From the NCBI GenBank assembly GCA_024639405.1, contig JAHEIL010000013.1, forward strand, positions 44,979-108,978: DNA of 64,000 bases, in the 5' to 3' direction. Below, piece after piece: positions 43,568 through 53,694 of the stretch. The notes under the pieces were generated by a model that saw only the letters and a program-made list of their open reading frames with translations, searched no databases and was not told where the DNA came from. Position numbers and translations under genes: made by a program. The DNA is from Crocinitomicaceae bacterium. Its GTDB lineage: Bacteria; Bacteroidota; Bacteroidia; Flavobacteriales_D; Crocinitomicaceae. Position 1 is the first letter of the stretch. Each line of letters opens with the position of its first letter.

Positions 43568-44837
43568 TTAAGATGTAATTATTTTTCTTTCCTTTTCCGA
43601 TCAACGCATATTTCCCATTGATCAAGTGAGTCGAATTGAACACAAACTGTTCGTCCACTTTCTCTTTGTTTACAGCAACAGCATTCGCTTTCAACTCTCG
43701 TTTCGCTTCACCATTTGAAGCTAAAAAGCCTGTTTTAGCAGCCAAAGCATCGACAATTGTTATGCCTTCATTGAAATCAGCTCGTGAAACAGTAGCTTGA
43801 GGTACTCCATTAAAAATTGCAAAGAAGTCTTTTTCGCTTAATTTCTTCAAATCATCTGAAGTAGATTTTCCAAATAAAATTTGCGATGCTGCAATGGCAG
43901 TTTCAAGCGCTTGTTCTCCATGAACACGCACGGTAATATCGTCAGCAATAGCTTTTTGCAATACTCTTAAATGCGGCGCTTCGTTGTGTTCTTTTTCGAT
44001 AGCTTCAATTTCTTCTTTAGACTTCAATGTAAAAATACGAATGTAATTTACCGCGTCTATATCACTTGAATTCAGCCAAAACTGGTAAAATTCATAAGCT
44101 GAAGTTTTTTCAGGATCTAACCAAACACTTCCACCTTCCGTTTTACCAAACTTTGTTCCATCTGCTTTTTTAATCAAAGGAGTTGTAACAGCATATGCCT
44201 CATTACCAGATTTTCTTCGAATCAATTCTGTACCTGTCACAATGTTTCCCCATTGATCTGAACCACCTAATTGTACAATACAATTGTGGTTTTTATTCAA
44301 ATAGTAAAAATCATAGCCTTGCACCAATTGGTAGGTGAACTCAGTAAAAGACATACCAGTTTCCAAGCGCGATTTCACTGAATCTTTTGATAACATGTAA
44401 TTTACAGAAATGTGCTTGCCCACATCACGAATGAAATCTAAAAAATTAAAATCTTTGAACCAATCGTAATTATTGACCATTTCTGCTCCATTCGCAGATG
44501 CTGAGAAATCCAAAAACTTTTCCAACTGAGATTTTACACACGCAACATTGTGATTCAATGTATCCGCATCTAATAAATTACGCTCTTTAGATTTACCTGA
44601 AGGATCTCCCACCATTCCAGTTGCTCCTCCAACCAATGCGTATGGCTTGTGGCCAGCACGTTGAAAGTGAACCAACGTCATAATTTGAACTAAATGTCCA
44701 ACATGCAATGAATCGGCTGTAGGATCAAAACCAATGTACCCACTTGAAACTTGTTTATTCAGCGCTTCTTCTGTTCCAGGCATAATATCGTGAATCATTC
44801 CTCTCCACGTCAATTCTTGAATGAAATTTGTTGGCAT
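43554..44837 (-). CDS. tyrS: Tyrosyl-tRNA synthetase
   Basis: [26 protein letters not shown] (KMSKS-like). Confidence 0.95.
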   Translation of the reverse strand: MPTNFIQELTWRGMIHDIMPGTEEALNKQVSSGYIGFDPTADSLHVGHLVQIMTLVHFQRAGHKPYALVGGATGMVGDPSGKSKERNLLDADTLNHNVACVKSQLEKFLDFSASANGAEMVNNYDWFKDFNFLDFIRDVGKHISVNYMLSKDSVKSRLETGMSFTEFTYQLVQGYDFYYLNKNHNCIVQLGGSDQWGNIVTGTELIRRKSGNEAYAVTTPLIKKADGTKFGKTEGGSVWLDPEKTSAYEFYQFWLNSSDIDAVNYIRIFTLKSKEEIEAIEKEHNEAPHLRVLQKAIADDITVRVHGEQALETAIAASQILFGKSTSDDLKKLSEKDFFAIFNGVPQATVSRADFNEGITIVDALAAKTGFLASNGEAKRELKANAVAVNKEKVDEQFVFNSTHLINGKYALIGKGKKNNYILIIED

Positions 44838-44838
44838 C

Positions 44839-45738
44839 TTATTTTGTTAATTCTTTAAATACTTCCTCTAATGTTTTCTCTTCTAATTTCAATGTTAAAA
44901 TTAGCAAGTTATGTTGTTGAGCAAATTGTGCAACGCTTCTTCTTAAATCATGCGCAGCAGTTGCTTCCAATAACCAACCTTGGTTCACTTTTTCTAATTT
45001 TTCAACACCATCAATTTTAGCAATCAATGATTTTGAAACATCACCATCAAACTCCACATAAACTGTTTGATGAACTGTGTCTAATTGCAATTCTGCTGCT
45101 GTATTATCTGCAACAATTTGACCTTTGTTGATGATGACGACTCTGTCACAAATCGCTTCTACCTCTTGCATGATATGCGTTGAAAGCATTACCGTTTTAG
45201 ACTTTCCGATTTTCCGAATTAATTCGCGGATCTCTACTAGTTGATTCGGATCTAAACCAGAAGTTGGCTCATCTAAAATCAACACTTCAGGGTCGTGAAT
45301 AATTGCAGCTGCTAAACCAACTCGTTGGCGGTAACCTTTTGAAAGAGCTCCGATTTTTTTTGCTTGTTCAACTTCCAAACCAACAGCAACAATCATTTCT
45401 TCAATGCGCGCCTTTAAGTTTTTTATCTTGTACGTTTTCCCAACAAACTCCAAGTATTCTTTCACGTACATATCTAAATAAAGTGGGTTGTTTTCAGGTA
45501 AATATCCAATCATTTTTCGGGTATTTAACGAATCAACATCCACAGGCATTCCACATACAGTAACTTCTCCTGAAGTTGAAGGAATAAATCCAGTTATGAT
45601 TTTCATTGTAGTGGATTTCCCAGCACCATTTGGACCTAAAAAACCAACAATTTCTCCTTTTGCAACAGAAAATGAAATATCTCTTACTGCAGCTTGTTCG
45701 CCGTAATATTTAAAAAGATTTTTTACCTCGATAGACAT
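44839..45738 (-). CDS. gldA: ABC transporter ATP-binding protein, gliding-motility GldA-like
   Basis: [42 protein letters not shown]; sequence resembles GldA. Confidence 0.8.
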   Translation of the reverse strand: MSIEVKNLFKYYGEQAAVRDISFSVAKGEIVGFLGPNGAGKSTTMKIITGFIPSTSGEVTVCGMPVDVDSLNTRKMIGYLPENNPLYLDMYVKEYLEFVGKTYKIKNLKARIEEMIVAVGLEVEQAKKIGALSKGYRQRVGLAAAIIHDPEVLILDEPTSGLDPNQLVEIRELIRKIGKSKTVMLSTHIMQEVEAICDRVVIINKGQIVADNTAAELQLDTVHQTVYVEFDGDVSKSLIAKIDGVEKLEKVNQGWLLEATAAHDLRRSVAQFAQQHNLLILTLKLEEKTLEEVFKELTK

Positions 45739-45870
45739 GTTTTCAGAATTGAATTGCGAAGATACAGAATTATTCTATTTTTTTTCATGTTCTGAATGCA
45801 GAGATTTCAATATTATACATTTCTATTCTGCGCGAATGAAGGCAATTTTTTTTCTGCTATCTTTGCACCT

Positions 45871-46827
45871 ATGTCAAACAAAGGTGTTGTTTTAAAATCT
45901 ACCGGTAAATGGTATATTGTCGAATTAGAAGATCATTCGATTGTAAATTGCCGTATACGTGGAAAAATTAGACTGGATGGGTTAAAAACCACCAATCCGA
46001 TTGCAGTAGGTGACATTGTTGACTTGGATAAAAAATTAGACGAAGAAGGAAATAGAGTAATATTAGATTTTCAAAATAGACGAAACTACATCGTCCGAAA
46101 ATCAACCAATTTAAGCAAGCAAATGCAGATTTTAGCTGCGAATATTGACCGTGCTTACTTGTTAGTAACGATACATTCTCCCGTAACCCATTTAGCTTTT
46201 ATTGATCGTTTTTTAGTTGCAGCTGAATCATTCCGCATTCCAACTACGATTTTGTTTAATAAAATTGATCAATACAACGAAGATGATATATTGTACATTG
46301 ATGCCTTGATTGATTTGTATGAATCGATTGGTTATCCATGTTTTAAAATTTCCGCTTCTCAAAAAGAAAACATTGATTTTTTACGTTCGGAAATAAATGA
46401 TAAACAAGTTATGATTTCTGGTCACAGTGGTGTTGGAAAAAGCACCTTAGTGAATGCGCTCGATGCTTCTTTAAACTTGCAAACAGGAGAAATCTCACAA
46501 GCTCATTTACAAGGGCAACATACCACGACATTTGCAGAAATGCACAAATTACAATCTGGCGGATACATCATCGACACTCCAGGAATTAGAGCATTTGGAA
46601 TCGTCGATTTAGACAAAGAAGTGATTTCACATTATTTCCCTGAAATGCGAAACTTGATTGGTGCTTGCAAATTTCACAATTGCCAACATTTAAACGAACC
46701 TAAATGTGCTGTGAAAGAAGCTGTTGAAAAAGGAGAGATTTCTGAAAGCCGCTATTTTTCATATGTGCAATTGGTGACAGAAGATGAAAATGAAACTTAT
46801 CGAAGTAAGAAAAATTTCACCCTTTAA
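45871..46827 (+). CDS. rsgA: Ribosome small-subunit-dependent GTPase A
   Basis: Circularly permuted GTPase: FNKIDQ (G4), SGHSGVGKSTLVNAL (G1), DTPGIRAFG (G3); ATG 45871 preferred over 45796. Confidence 0.93.
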   Translation: MSNKGVVLKSTGKWYIVELEDHSIVNCRIRGKIRLDGLKTTNPIAVGDIVDLDKKLDEEGNRVILDFQNRRNYIVRKSTNLSKQMQILAANIDRAYLLVTIHSPVTHLAFIDRFLVAAESFRIPTTILFNKIDQYNEDDILYIDALIDLYESIGYPCFKISASQKENIDFLRSEINDKQVMISGHSGVGKSTLVNALDASLNLQTGEISQAHLQGQHTTTFAEMHKLQSGGYIIDTPGIRAFGIVDLDKEVISHYFPEMRNLIGACKFHNCQHLNEPKCAVKEAVEKGEISESRYFSYVQLVTEDENETYRSKKNFTL

Positions 46828-46836
46828 TTTTTAAGT

Positions 46837-47289
46837 ATGCGTATTGTTTTACAGCGCGTTTTAGCTGCATCCGTAACGATTGACCATCAAATTGTTGGCT
46901 CAATTGAAAAAGGCTTGTTAGTGTATATTGGAATTGAAGATGCCGATACGCAAGAAGATGCTGACTGGTTAGCGCAGAAAATATACTCTCTTCGCATTTT
47001 TAGTGATCAAGATGGGAAAATGAATTTATCCATTCCTGAAATTGGTGGGAACTTTTTGGTCGTAAGTCAATTCACTTTATTTGCTGCAACAAAAAAAGGC
47101 AACAGGCCCAGTTTTATTCGGTCTGCAAAACCAGCTCATTCACGCCCATTGTACACTTATTTTATCGAAAAATTAACTTCTATATCTGATACAAAAATTG
47201 AGACAGGAGAATTTGGAGCAGACATGAAAATCCAATCCATTAATGATGGACCTGTTACTATTCTTCTAGATTCAAAAAACAAAGAATAA
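46837..47289 (+). CDS. dtd: D-aminoacyl-tRNA deacylase
   Basis: MRIVLQRVLAASV, VVSQFTLFA, GNRPSF. Confidence 0.95.
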   Translation: MRIVLQRVLAASVTIDHQIVGSIEKGLLVYIGIEDADTQEDADWLAQKIYSLRIFSDQDGKMNLSIPEIGGNFLVVSQFTLFAATKKGNRPSFIRSAKPAHSRPLYTYFIEKLTSISDTKIETGEFGADMKIQSINDGPVTILLDSKNKE

Positions 47290-47355
47290 AGAACCTGGTT
47301 GGAATGCAAGCATCCATCCGAATAAATCCTTAATTTTACAAGCAAAGCAGAGTAC

Positions 47356-47685
47356 ATGACTTTAGAAGAAGCACAACAAATAGTTGACAAATGGATCAAA
47401 GAATACGGAGTTCGTTATTTCAATGAAATGACAAATACTGCTATTTTGATGGAAGAAGTGGGCGAAGTTGCACGCATCATGGCGCGACGATATGGCGAAC
47501 AAAGTGAAAAAGAAAGCGATAAAAATAAAGATTTAGGGGATGAATTAGCAGATGTATTATTTGTTCTGATTTGTTTAGCCAATCAAACTGGAATCGACTT
47601 AACAGCTGCTTTAGCAAAAAATTTATCTAAAAAAACAAACCGTGATCATTCACGTCACAAGGAAAATAAAAAATTACACGAATGA
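47356..47685 (+). CDS. MazG-like nucleotide pyrophosphohydrolase
   Basis: EEVGEVARIMARRYG...DLGDELADVLFVLICLAN. Confidence 0.88.
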   Translation: MTLEEAQQIVDKWIKEYGVRYFNEMTNTAILMEEVGEVARIMARRYGEQSEKESDKNKDLGDELADVLFVLICLANQTGIDLTAALAKNLSKKTNRDHSRHKENKKLHE

Positions 47686-48302
47686 GTTTAGCAAAATTAC
47701 GCCCTGAATTACAAGAAATCTTTCCAGATAAAGGTATCACTGAATTGAACCCGTTTCAAATAGCTGTTTTGGATGGATTAAAAGCTGGAAAAAATTATTT
47801 AGTAGAAGGAGCTGAAGGCAGTGGTAAAACAACCGCTATTTTCGTAAGTTTACTGCAAAAAATTACTGAACCTGGTGAAGGTTCACCTCGTGCCATTGTT
47901 GTGTGTGAAACGGATCAAGACGCATATGATTTACATGCAAAATTGACGCCAATTTGTAGAATCTTAGATTTAACAGTAGACTTAGCACACGATCGTGGTA
48001 TCATGTTACAACAACGCAATGATATTTTTGATGGTACTGAAATCATTATTGCCAACGCAAAACGCTTGTATGAATTATACATTCAAAATGGTTTCAATGT
48101 GAGTCAACTGAAACTTTTCATACTTGACGATGCACTTTCTTTGTTTAAAAAAGGATACAAAATGCAATTGTCTCGCATGGTTGAAAGTTTTCCGAAATGT
48201 CAGCACTTGTATTTTTCCACAAGTTTTAATGATCGTCGAATCGAAGAGTTTTTGGAAGAGTTCTTGCCAATAACATCAACAATTAAGGCTATTCATGAAT
48301 AA
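47682..48302 (+). CDS. Single-domain, degenerate DEAD-box helicase-like protein
   Basis: Walker A AEGSGKTT; DEAD position reads LDDA; SAT-like STS; no second RecA domain. Confidence 0.7.
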   Translation: MSLAKLRPELQEIFPDKGITELNPFQIAVLDGLKAGKNYLVEGAEGSGKTTAIFVSLLQKITEPGEGSPRAIVVCETDQDAYDLHAKLTPICRILDLTVDLAHDRGIMLQQRNDIFDGTEIIIANAKRLYELYIQNGFNVSQLKLFILDDALSLFKKGYKMQLSRMVESFPKCQHLYFSTSFNDRRIEEFLEEFLPITSTIKAIHE

Positions 48303-48582
48303 AAAAAGAAAAATCAGCAACTGTTTCTTCTATAATAAACAACCTATATTGATTGGGTTCAAATGCTCTTATGATAACTTTTGCTTCTACTAATTTTTGC
48401 AAATGATCATGAACACATTTTGAAGATAAGTTTAATATTTTTTCAAAGTCAACCCCTCTTAAATAATGATTCGTTTTTAAATGATTTACGATTTTTATTC
48501 TCGCTGGATGAGCCATTGATCGTGCAATTTTGGCTAGATTGATTTCTTCTGTTGTGTAATTATTGAATTTTGTGGCTCCCAT
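48289..48582 (-). CDS. ArsR-type winged-helix transcriptional regulator
   Basis: IARSMAHPARIKIVNHL...VDFEKILNLSSKCVHDHLQKLVEAKVI. Confidence 0.85.
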   Translation of the reverse strand: MGATKFNNYTTEEINLAKIARSMAHPARIKIVNHLKTNHYLRGVDFEKILNLSSKCVHDHLQKLVEAKVIIRAFEPNQYRLFIIEETVADFSFFIHE

Positions 48583-48619
48583 GGTAACTAATTTAATGTT
48601 CTATTGAAGATACAAAAAA

Positions 48620-48643
48620 TTTACAACATTACAATATTGTAAA
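48620..48643. promoter_or_regulatory. 24-bp palindrome, site S3
   Basis: TTTACAACATTACAATATTGTAAA. Confidence 0.75.
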
Positions 48644-48676
48644 GAAAATTTTGGTTTTCAAATCGCACCTTTTAAA

Positions 48677-48700
48677 TTTACAACATTACAATATTGTAAA
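48677..48700. promoter_or_regulatory. 24-bp palindrome, site S4
   Basis: TTTACAACATTACAATATTGTAAA. Confidence 0.75.
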
Positions 48701-48737
48701 GAAAATATGCAACTAAACTTTTTCCCAACTCCTTTGT

Positions 48738-49127
48738 TTGACTCTCATGAACCGATCACACATCAAAGCATTACGCCCTGAAATACCTTCAGCAGAAACA
48801 ACACATTCTAAAGAGATTGAAACCTTTCAAAACGCGGTGTTGCGTCCAATCCTAAAATTTCAAAATGCGTGGATTATGACGTTTATTTTGGCAAACCAAC
48901 AGTTTAATCAATTGCGTAAAAAACAACAAGCAAACGAGCAATTGCAAGTGTTTATTTTGGACTTTATCGGTAAACAAAACGCCATTAAAAATCAATTAAC
49001 AGGTTGTATAATTGGATTGTTAACCGAAGAAGAACTCGTTTTTTATTTCACGAACCAATCCGACCTTAACAAACGTATTTATCAGATGATTTGCCAACGA
49101 ATTTATGACAACATCACCCTTCAATAA
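48738..49127 (+). CDS. Protein of unknown function, divergent from ArsR-type gene
   Basis: 129-aa ORF, likely start at ATG 48747 (MNRSHIKALRPEIPSAETTHSKEIETFQ); no family recognised. Confidence 0.6.
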   Translation: MTLMNRSHIKALRPEIPSAETTHSKEIETFQNAVLRPILKFQNAWIMTFILANQQFNQLRKKQQANEQLQVFILDFIGKQNAIKNQLTGCIIGLLTEEELVFYFTNQSDLNKRIYQMICQRIYDNITLQ

Positions 49128-49506
49128 TCGCCTTAATATTGGGTTTGAAATACAAAGATGATTTCATAACTTTTCCATCTTCACGGTAAATTGGCTGACC
49201 GTTTTCGTCTAATTTACTCATGTTAGAACGTTGAATCTCTTGAAACACTTCAGCAATTTTATCTTGTAAACCATGTTTTAAAATGGTACCACACAAAATA
49301 TACAACTGATCACCCAAAGCATCTGCAATTTCAACCAAATCTCCGCGTTGTGCAGCCTCTAAATATTCGTCATTTTCCTCCGCCATTAAACGGTGGCGCA
49401 ATTGAATATCAGATTCAGATAGTGTTGAAGTTGGTTCGTAATTATTTTTAATGCCAAAAGCATCGTGAAAAGTCTCTACGTGAGCAATTGTTTCTTTTAA
49501 AGTCAT
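49114..49506 (-). CDS. MazG/HisE-like nucleoside triphosphate pyrophosphohydrolase
   Basis: EENDEYLEAAQRGDLVEIADALGDQLYILCGTILKHG. Confidence 0.85.
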   Translation of the reverse strand: MTLKETIAHVETFHDAFGIKNNYEPTSTLSESDIQLRHRLMAEENDEYLEAAQRGDLVEIADALGDQLYILCGTILKHGLQDKIAEVFQEIQRSNMSKLDENGQPIYREDGKVMKSSLYFKPNIKAIIEG

Positions 49507-49607
49507 ACAGTTTATTTTGATGCTTCAAATATACACACCTGAGTTCGTTTATAAAAACAAAGTCAACATAAATTATGTAGCCAACAAAAATCGAAAACAA
49601 ACAAGTG

Positions 49608-50453
49608 CTATTTTAACGGTTCAACTGTTAGTACCATTCGAAAACCTACAGAAGGCGATGGTTCTGTGTAAGTCGTTTCTGATGAACTTCGGACATCATA
49701 ACCCGTATCACGCCAAGAACCACCCAAAGCAATGCCTTTTTCAGCGATCATTTCAGCAACGTTTCCATTTAAATTATACACTCCGAATTCATTTGGCCAA
49801 TAGGACTTTACAGGTGCTGTAACATCTGAATAATCAAAAGAATGCCACAAAACAGGAAGTTGAACTACCAATTTATTCTCTTCATTTCGGTGTATGTTCT
49901 CAGATCCAATGTGTGAGAAATTACATTTATAGGCCCCAGCTGCATTTTGAAGAGAACTGTTTCCCCAAGCATAAACTGAAAAATTCGTGTATTTAGCTGC
50001 TTTCAATAATTGTTCTTTCGTTGGCAATGCGCAAGTAAATTTATACGTTGGAAACTTTTGACTTAAGGCATTTTGAACATAGTCACAAAATAATTTTGCT
50101 GCATCGTGTGAAACTGTTACAACTGGATAATTTCTATAAGCGGGATGTTGATGGTAATAAGTGGCATATTTGGTATTCATCCAGTTATCCTTATTCCATT
50201 TTGTGGTGTCCAATCTAGCTATAGCAAGATTAATAGTGTCATTTTTTAATTTTAAATGATTCAAAAACGCACTGTATTCAAAATTACTCACTTCATATTT
50301 AAACAAGTAAAAAGGAGCCAAAACAGAATCAGTTGACGTTTTTTGAGGTATGAAAGCATAGCCATTTTTAAGAACTTTCTTTAATTCTTTTGGTTGTGCA
50401 AAAAGTGAAATTGAAAGGAATAGGGTAAACCCTATAAGTAGTAAATGTTTCAT
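49608..50453 (-). CDS. Formylglycine-generating-enzyme (SUMF1) domain protein, secreted
   Basis: KYEVSNFEYSAFL, FGVYNLNGNVAEMIAEKGIALGGSWRDTG, SVGFRMVL. Confidence 0.85.
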   Translation of the reverse strand: MKHLLLIGFTLFLSISLFAQPKELKKVLKNGYAFIPQKTSTDSVLAPFYLFKYEVSNFEYSAFLNHLKLKNDTINLAIARLDTTKWNKDNWMNTKYATYYHQHPAYRNYPVVTVSHDAAKLFCDYVQNALSQKFPTYKFTCALPTKEQLLKAAKYTNFSVYAWGNSSLQNAAGAYKCNFSHIGSENIHRNEENKLVVQLPVLWHSFDYSDVTAPVKSYWPNEFGVYNLNGNVAEMIAEKGIALGGSWRDTGYDVRSSSETTYTEPSPSVGFRMVLTVEPLK

Positions 50454-50504
50454 GTTTTTAAGTTTTAATGATTATAACGCACTTAAAAACAAAGGTTACA
50501 TATT

Positions 50505-51767
50505 TCAAGATAATTTCTCAAGATGCTCCCAAAATTCTGGGTAACTTTTTGAAACTGCTTCAGCATGTTCAATGGTAATTGGATCACTTGCAAACATTCC
50601 TGCAATGGCAAAACACATGGCAATACGATGATCGTGGTGAGCGCTCACTTCGCCACCACTCATTTTTGACTTACCATGAATATGCATCCAATCATCTTGT
50701 AATTCTATTTGCACACCTAATTTTGCATATTCAGCTTGCAATACTTCACCCCTGCTCGATTCTTTTGTTGTCAAGCGATTTACTCCCTTAATTTTAGAAA
50801 CACCTACTGTAAATGCAGCTAAGGTTGTTAATGCAGGAAATAAATCTGGACAATCCGTTGCATCAAATTCAAACGTTGTTCTGTTTGAGCCATCAATACA
50901 GATGCTTTCATCTGAATTAAAAATGAAACAATTTGCATTTTCTAAGGCCTTTAAAACTTGAATATCAGCTTGTTTTGAATTCAAGGACAATCCTTTCAAG
51001 TGTATGTCGGCACCCAACGCTGCTGCAACTAACCAACAACTCGCTGCACTCCAATCACTTTCGATGGTATAATTTGTCGCTCGATAAGAACTTGATTGAC
51101 GCCATTGAAATGTTTTGAAATCATTGTTATCAATCGTAATTCCAAATGCGCTCAACGTTGCCAAGGTCATTTCAACATAAGGTTTACTTGCTAAATTAAT
51201 CACCGTTAGACAAGTAGATGGCGATAAAAATGGCAAACCAAGCAATATACCTGAAATGTATTGAGAACTTTCAGAACCATCTACTAGTAAGTTTTCACGT
51301 TGTAGTTTCCCTTCTATTTCTACCGGTAAAAAATTAGAAGAAGAAATAAATATTACGCCTGAATTTTGAAAAAAATCGGCATAAATTGACAAAGGACGTT
51401 TTAAAAGCGTTCCCTTTCCTGAAATGGTAAACCGACCACCGTAACAGCTTAACAAGCCAATAATCAATCGAGTAGCCAAACCACTTTCGCCAACATTTAA
51501 TTGTAAATTATTTGGTAATATTGTTATACCTTTTACCTGAAGCGTTTTTTGATCGATGAATTGTACCTCAGCACCTAAATCTTGTATAATTTGCAACACA
51601 GCTTGTTCATCATCACTGCATCCTACATTTGAAATAATTGAAACACCATCAGCAATTCCTGCACAGATTAAGGCACGTTGTGTATCACTTTTAGAAGCTG
51701 GAACTGCAATTATTCCAGAACGAAATCCTGGTTTTACATCAATCTTCATTTGAAAATTCTGTGTCAA
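50505..51767 (-). CDS. aroA: 3-phosphoshikimate 1-carboxyvinyltransferase
   Basis: VPASKSDTQRALICAGIADG, LNVGESGLATRLI, DHRIAMCFAIAG. Confidence 0.93.
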   Translation of the reverse strand: MTQNFQMKIDVKPGFRSGIIAVPASKSDTQRALICAGIADGVSIISNVGCSDDEQAVLQIIQDLGAEVQFIDQKTLQVKGITILPNNLQLNVGESGLATRLIIGLLSCYGGRFTISGKGTLLKRPLSIYADFFQNSGVIFISSSNFLPVEIEGKLQRENLLVDGSESSQYISGILLGLPFLSPSTCLTVINLASKPYVEMTLATLSAFGITIDNNDFKTFQWRQSSSYRATNYTIESDWSAASCWLVAAALGADIHLKGLSLNSKQADIQVLKALENANCFIFNSDESICIDGSNRTTFEFDATDCPDLFPALTTLAAFTVGVSKIKGVNRLTTKESSRGEVLQAEYAKLGVQIELQDDWMHIHGKSKMSGGEVSAHHDHRIAMCFAIAGMFASDPITIEHAEAVSKSYPEFWEHLEKLS

Positions 51768-52842
51768 TTTTTGGATTCATAACCTTTAATTGATGGCGAA
51801 TAGATTCTTGATGAATTTCGTCCATAAAACGTCGAATAAATTTTGGCGTCAATTGGTATTCATCTGTTTGTGCTAATCGTTTGTCAATGATTTTATTCCA
51901 ATGCTCTTGTTGTAGAATTGTTATGTTGTGTTCACGCTTAAAATCACCAATCTCATCACTTAAGCGCATTCGCGTTGCCAAAATATCAAATAAACGATCG
52001 TCTAAAACACTTATTTTTTCACGCATCTCTATAAACTTCCCTTCAAAATCGGCGTTTATTGTTGAATTTCTAGTATTTAATTCGGCTAATAATTCAGCCA
52101 ACTGAAAAGGAGTTACTTGTTGGCGTGCATCCGACCAAGCTTGTGATGGGTTACAATGTGACTCTATCATTAAGCCATCAAAATTTAAATCCATTGCTTT
52201 TTGTGCTACTTCCAGCAACAATTCACTTTTTCCTGTGATATGACTAGGGTCACAGATAATAGGAATCTTCGGTAAGCGTTCTTTTAAATGAATTGGAATT
52301 TCCCAATTAGGTAAATTGCGGTATTTGGTATGTTTGTAATAAGAAAAACCTCTGTGAATTGCCGTTAAATCTGTTATCCCAGCATTTTCTAAGCGTTCAA
52401 AAGCACCAATCCATAACTCTAAATCAGGATTAATCGGGTTTTTAATCATTACTGGAATATTGACTCCTTTCAATGTGTCTGCAATTTCTTGAATAGCAAA
52501 GGGATTAACCGTTGTTCTTGCTCCAATCCAAAGGACATCGACACCAGCTTTTAATGCACTTTCTACATGCTGTTTATTAGCTACTTCTACAGAAATTGGG
52601 AGCTTAACTTTTTTACCAGCATCAACCGCCCAAGGCAATGCAATATCTCCTAAACCTTCAAATGAATTTGGACGTGTTCGCGGTTTCCAGATACCAAAAC
52701 GCAATAAATTAACGCTTGTGTTTTCTGCCAATTGTTGAACAGTTGTAAAAACCTGTTCTTCCGATTCAGCACTGCAAGGTCCACTTACTAAAAAAGGCCT
52801 TTTTACGCGTTTAATTTCTTCTTGTAAATTCAATTTTTGCAA
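51739..52842 (-). CDS. Bifunctional DAHP synthase / chorismate mutase
   Basis: SGPCSAES, KPRTRPNSFEGLG, IICDPSHITGKSEL plus C-terminal chorismate mutase type helices. Confidence 0.92.
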   Translation of the reverse strand: MQKLNLQEEIKRVKRPFLVSGPCSAESEEQVFTTVQQLAENTSVNLLRFGIWKPRTRPNSFEGLGDIALPWAVDAGKKVKLPISVEVANKQHVESALKAGVDVLWIGARTTVNPFAIQEIADTLKGVNIPVMIKNPINPDLELWIGAFERLENAGITDLTAIHRGFSYYKHTKYRNLPNWEIPIHLKERLPKIPIICDPSHITGKSELLLEVAQKAMDLNFDGLMIESHCNPSQAWSDARQQVTPFQLAELLAELNTRNSTINADFEGKFIEMREKISVLDDRLFDILATRMRLSDEIGDFKREHNITILQQEHWNKIIDKRLAQTDEYQLTPKFIRRFMDEIHQESIRHQLKVMNPKIDTEFSNED

Positions 52843-52893
52843 ATCAATTAAGTTTAAGTAACTTCGCTCAAAGATACTTTAAATCAATGTTCA

Positions 52894-53694
52894 ATGAGAA
52901 AAAAAATAGTAAAATTTAGTTTTGTACTCGCGTTACTTTATATAAGCATTTGTTCATACATGTATTTTTATCAAACAGATTTCATTTTCAAACCATCTAA
53001 AATTGCTGCTGATTATCATTTTCATTTCGATCAAACTTTTGAAGAAATTAACATACCTGTTGAAAATGCAATATTAAACGCTGGCCTTTTCAAAACAGAT
53101 TCAATAGCAAAAGGTGTGATATTTTTCGTGCATGGAAATGCTGAAAACATGACAAAATTAGAAGAACATGCTGATTATTACAACACTTTGGGTTACGACT
53201 TTTTTGCGTATGATTTTAGAAGTTTTGGGAAAAGCACAGGGAAAAACACAACAGAACAACAGTTTTACAAGGACGCTAAAATAGTCTATGATTTTATAAA
53301 AAAGCGTTACAATGAAACAAAAATCACGGTCATTGGCTATTCAATTGGAACTGCAACAGCAGCATTTTTAGCGGCTGAAAATCATCCAAAAAATTTAGCC
53401 TTAATTGCACCGTATTATTCATTAAGCAAAATGACCACTCATCGCTATAAAATCATTCCGCCATTTTTATTAAAATTTCCATTTGACACGTATCAACATA
53501 TTCAAAAAGCAACATGCAACATCGGCTTATTTCATGGATCAATTGACGAAGTGATTCCGTTTGAAAACAGTGTAGAATTAGTAAAATTGAACAAAAAAGC
53601 TACTTTGTATCGCTTTGACGGACAATTACATGATTTTTTTGAGCGAAATGAAGCCTTCAGAAAAAAAATGAATACTTTTTTAGAAAAGAACTAA
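52894..53694 (+). CDS. Alpha/beta hydrolase
   Basis: FFVHGNAENM, GYSIGTATAAFLA, HGSIDEVIP. Confidence 0.88.
   Translation: MRKKIVKFSFVLALLYISICSYMYFYQTDFIFKPSKIAADYHFHFDQTFEEINIPVENAILNAGLFKTDSIAKGVIFFVHGNAENMTKLEEHADYYNTLGYDFFAYDFRSFGKSTGKNTTEQQFYKDAKIVYDFIKKRYNETKITVIGYSIGTATAAFLAAENHPKNLALIAPYYSLSKMTTHRYKIIPPFLLKFPFDTYQHIQKATCNIGLFHGSIDEVIPFENSVELVKLNKKATLYRFDGQLHDFFERNEAFRKKMNTFLEKN

Noticed and set aside
48620-48700. The 24-bp palindromes as intrinsic terminators
   Set aside because: AT-rich stem without a T-run; position between divergent gene starts fits operators better.
49517-49822. 101-aa ORF opposite the SUMF1-domain gene
   Set aside because: Mostly antisense to 49608-50453; composition not convincing.
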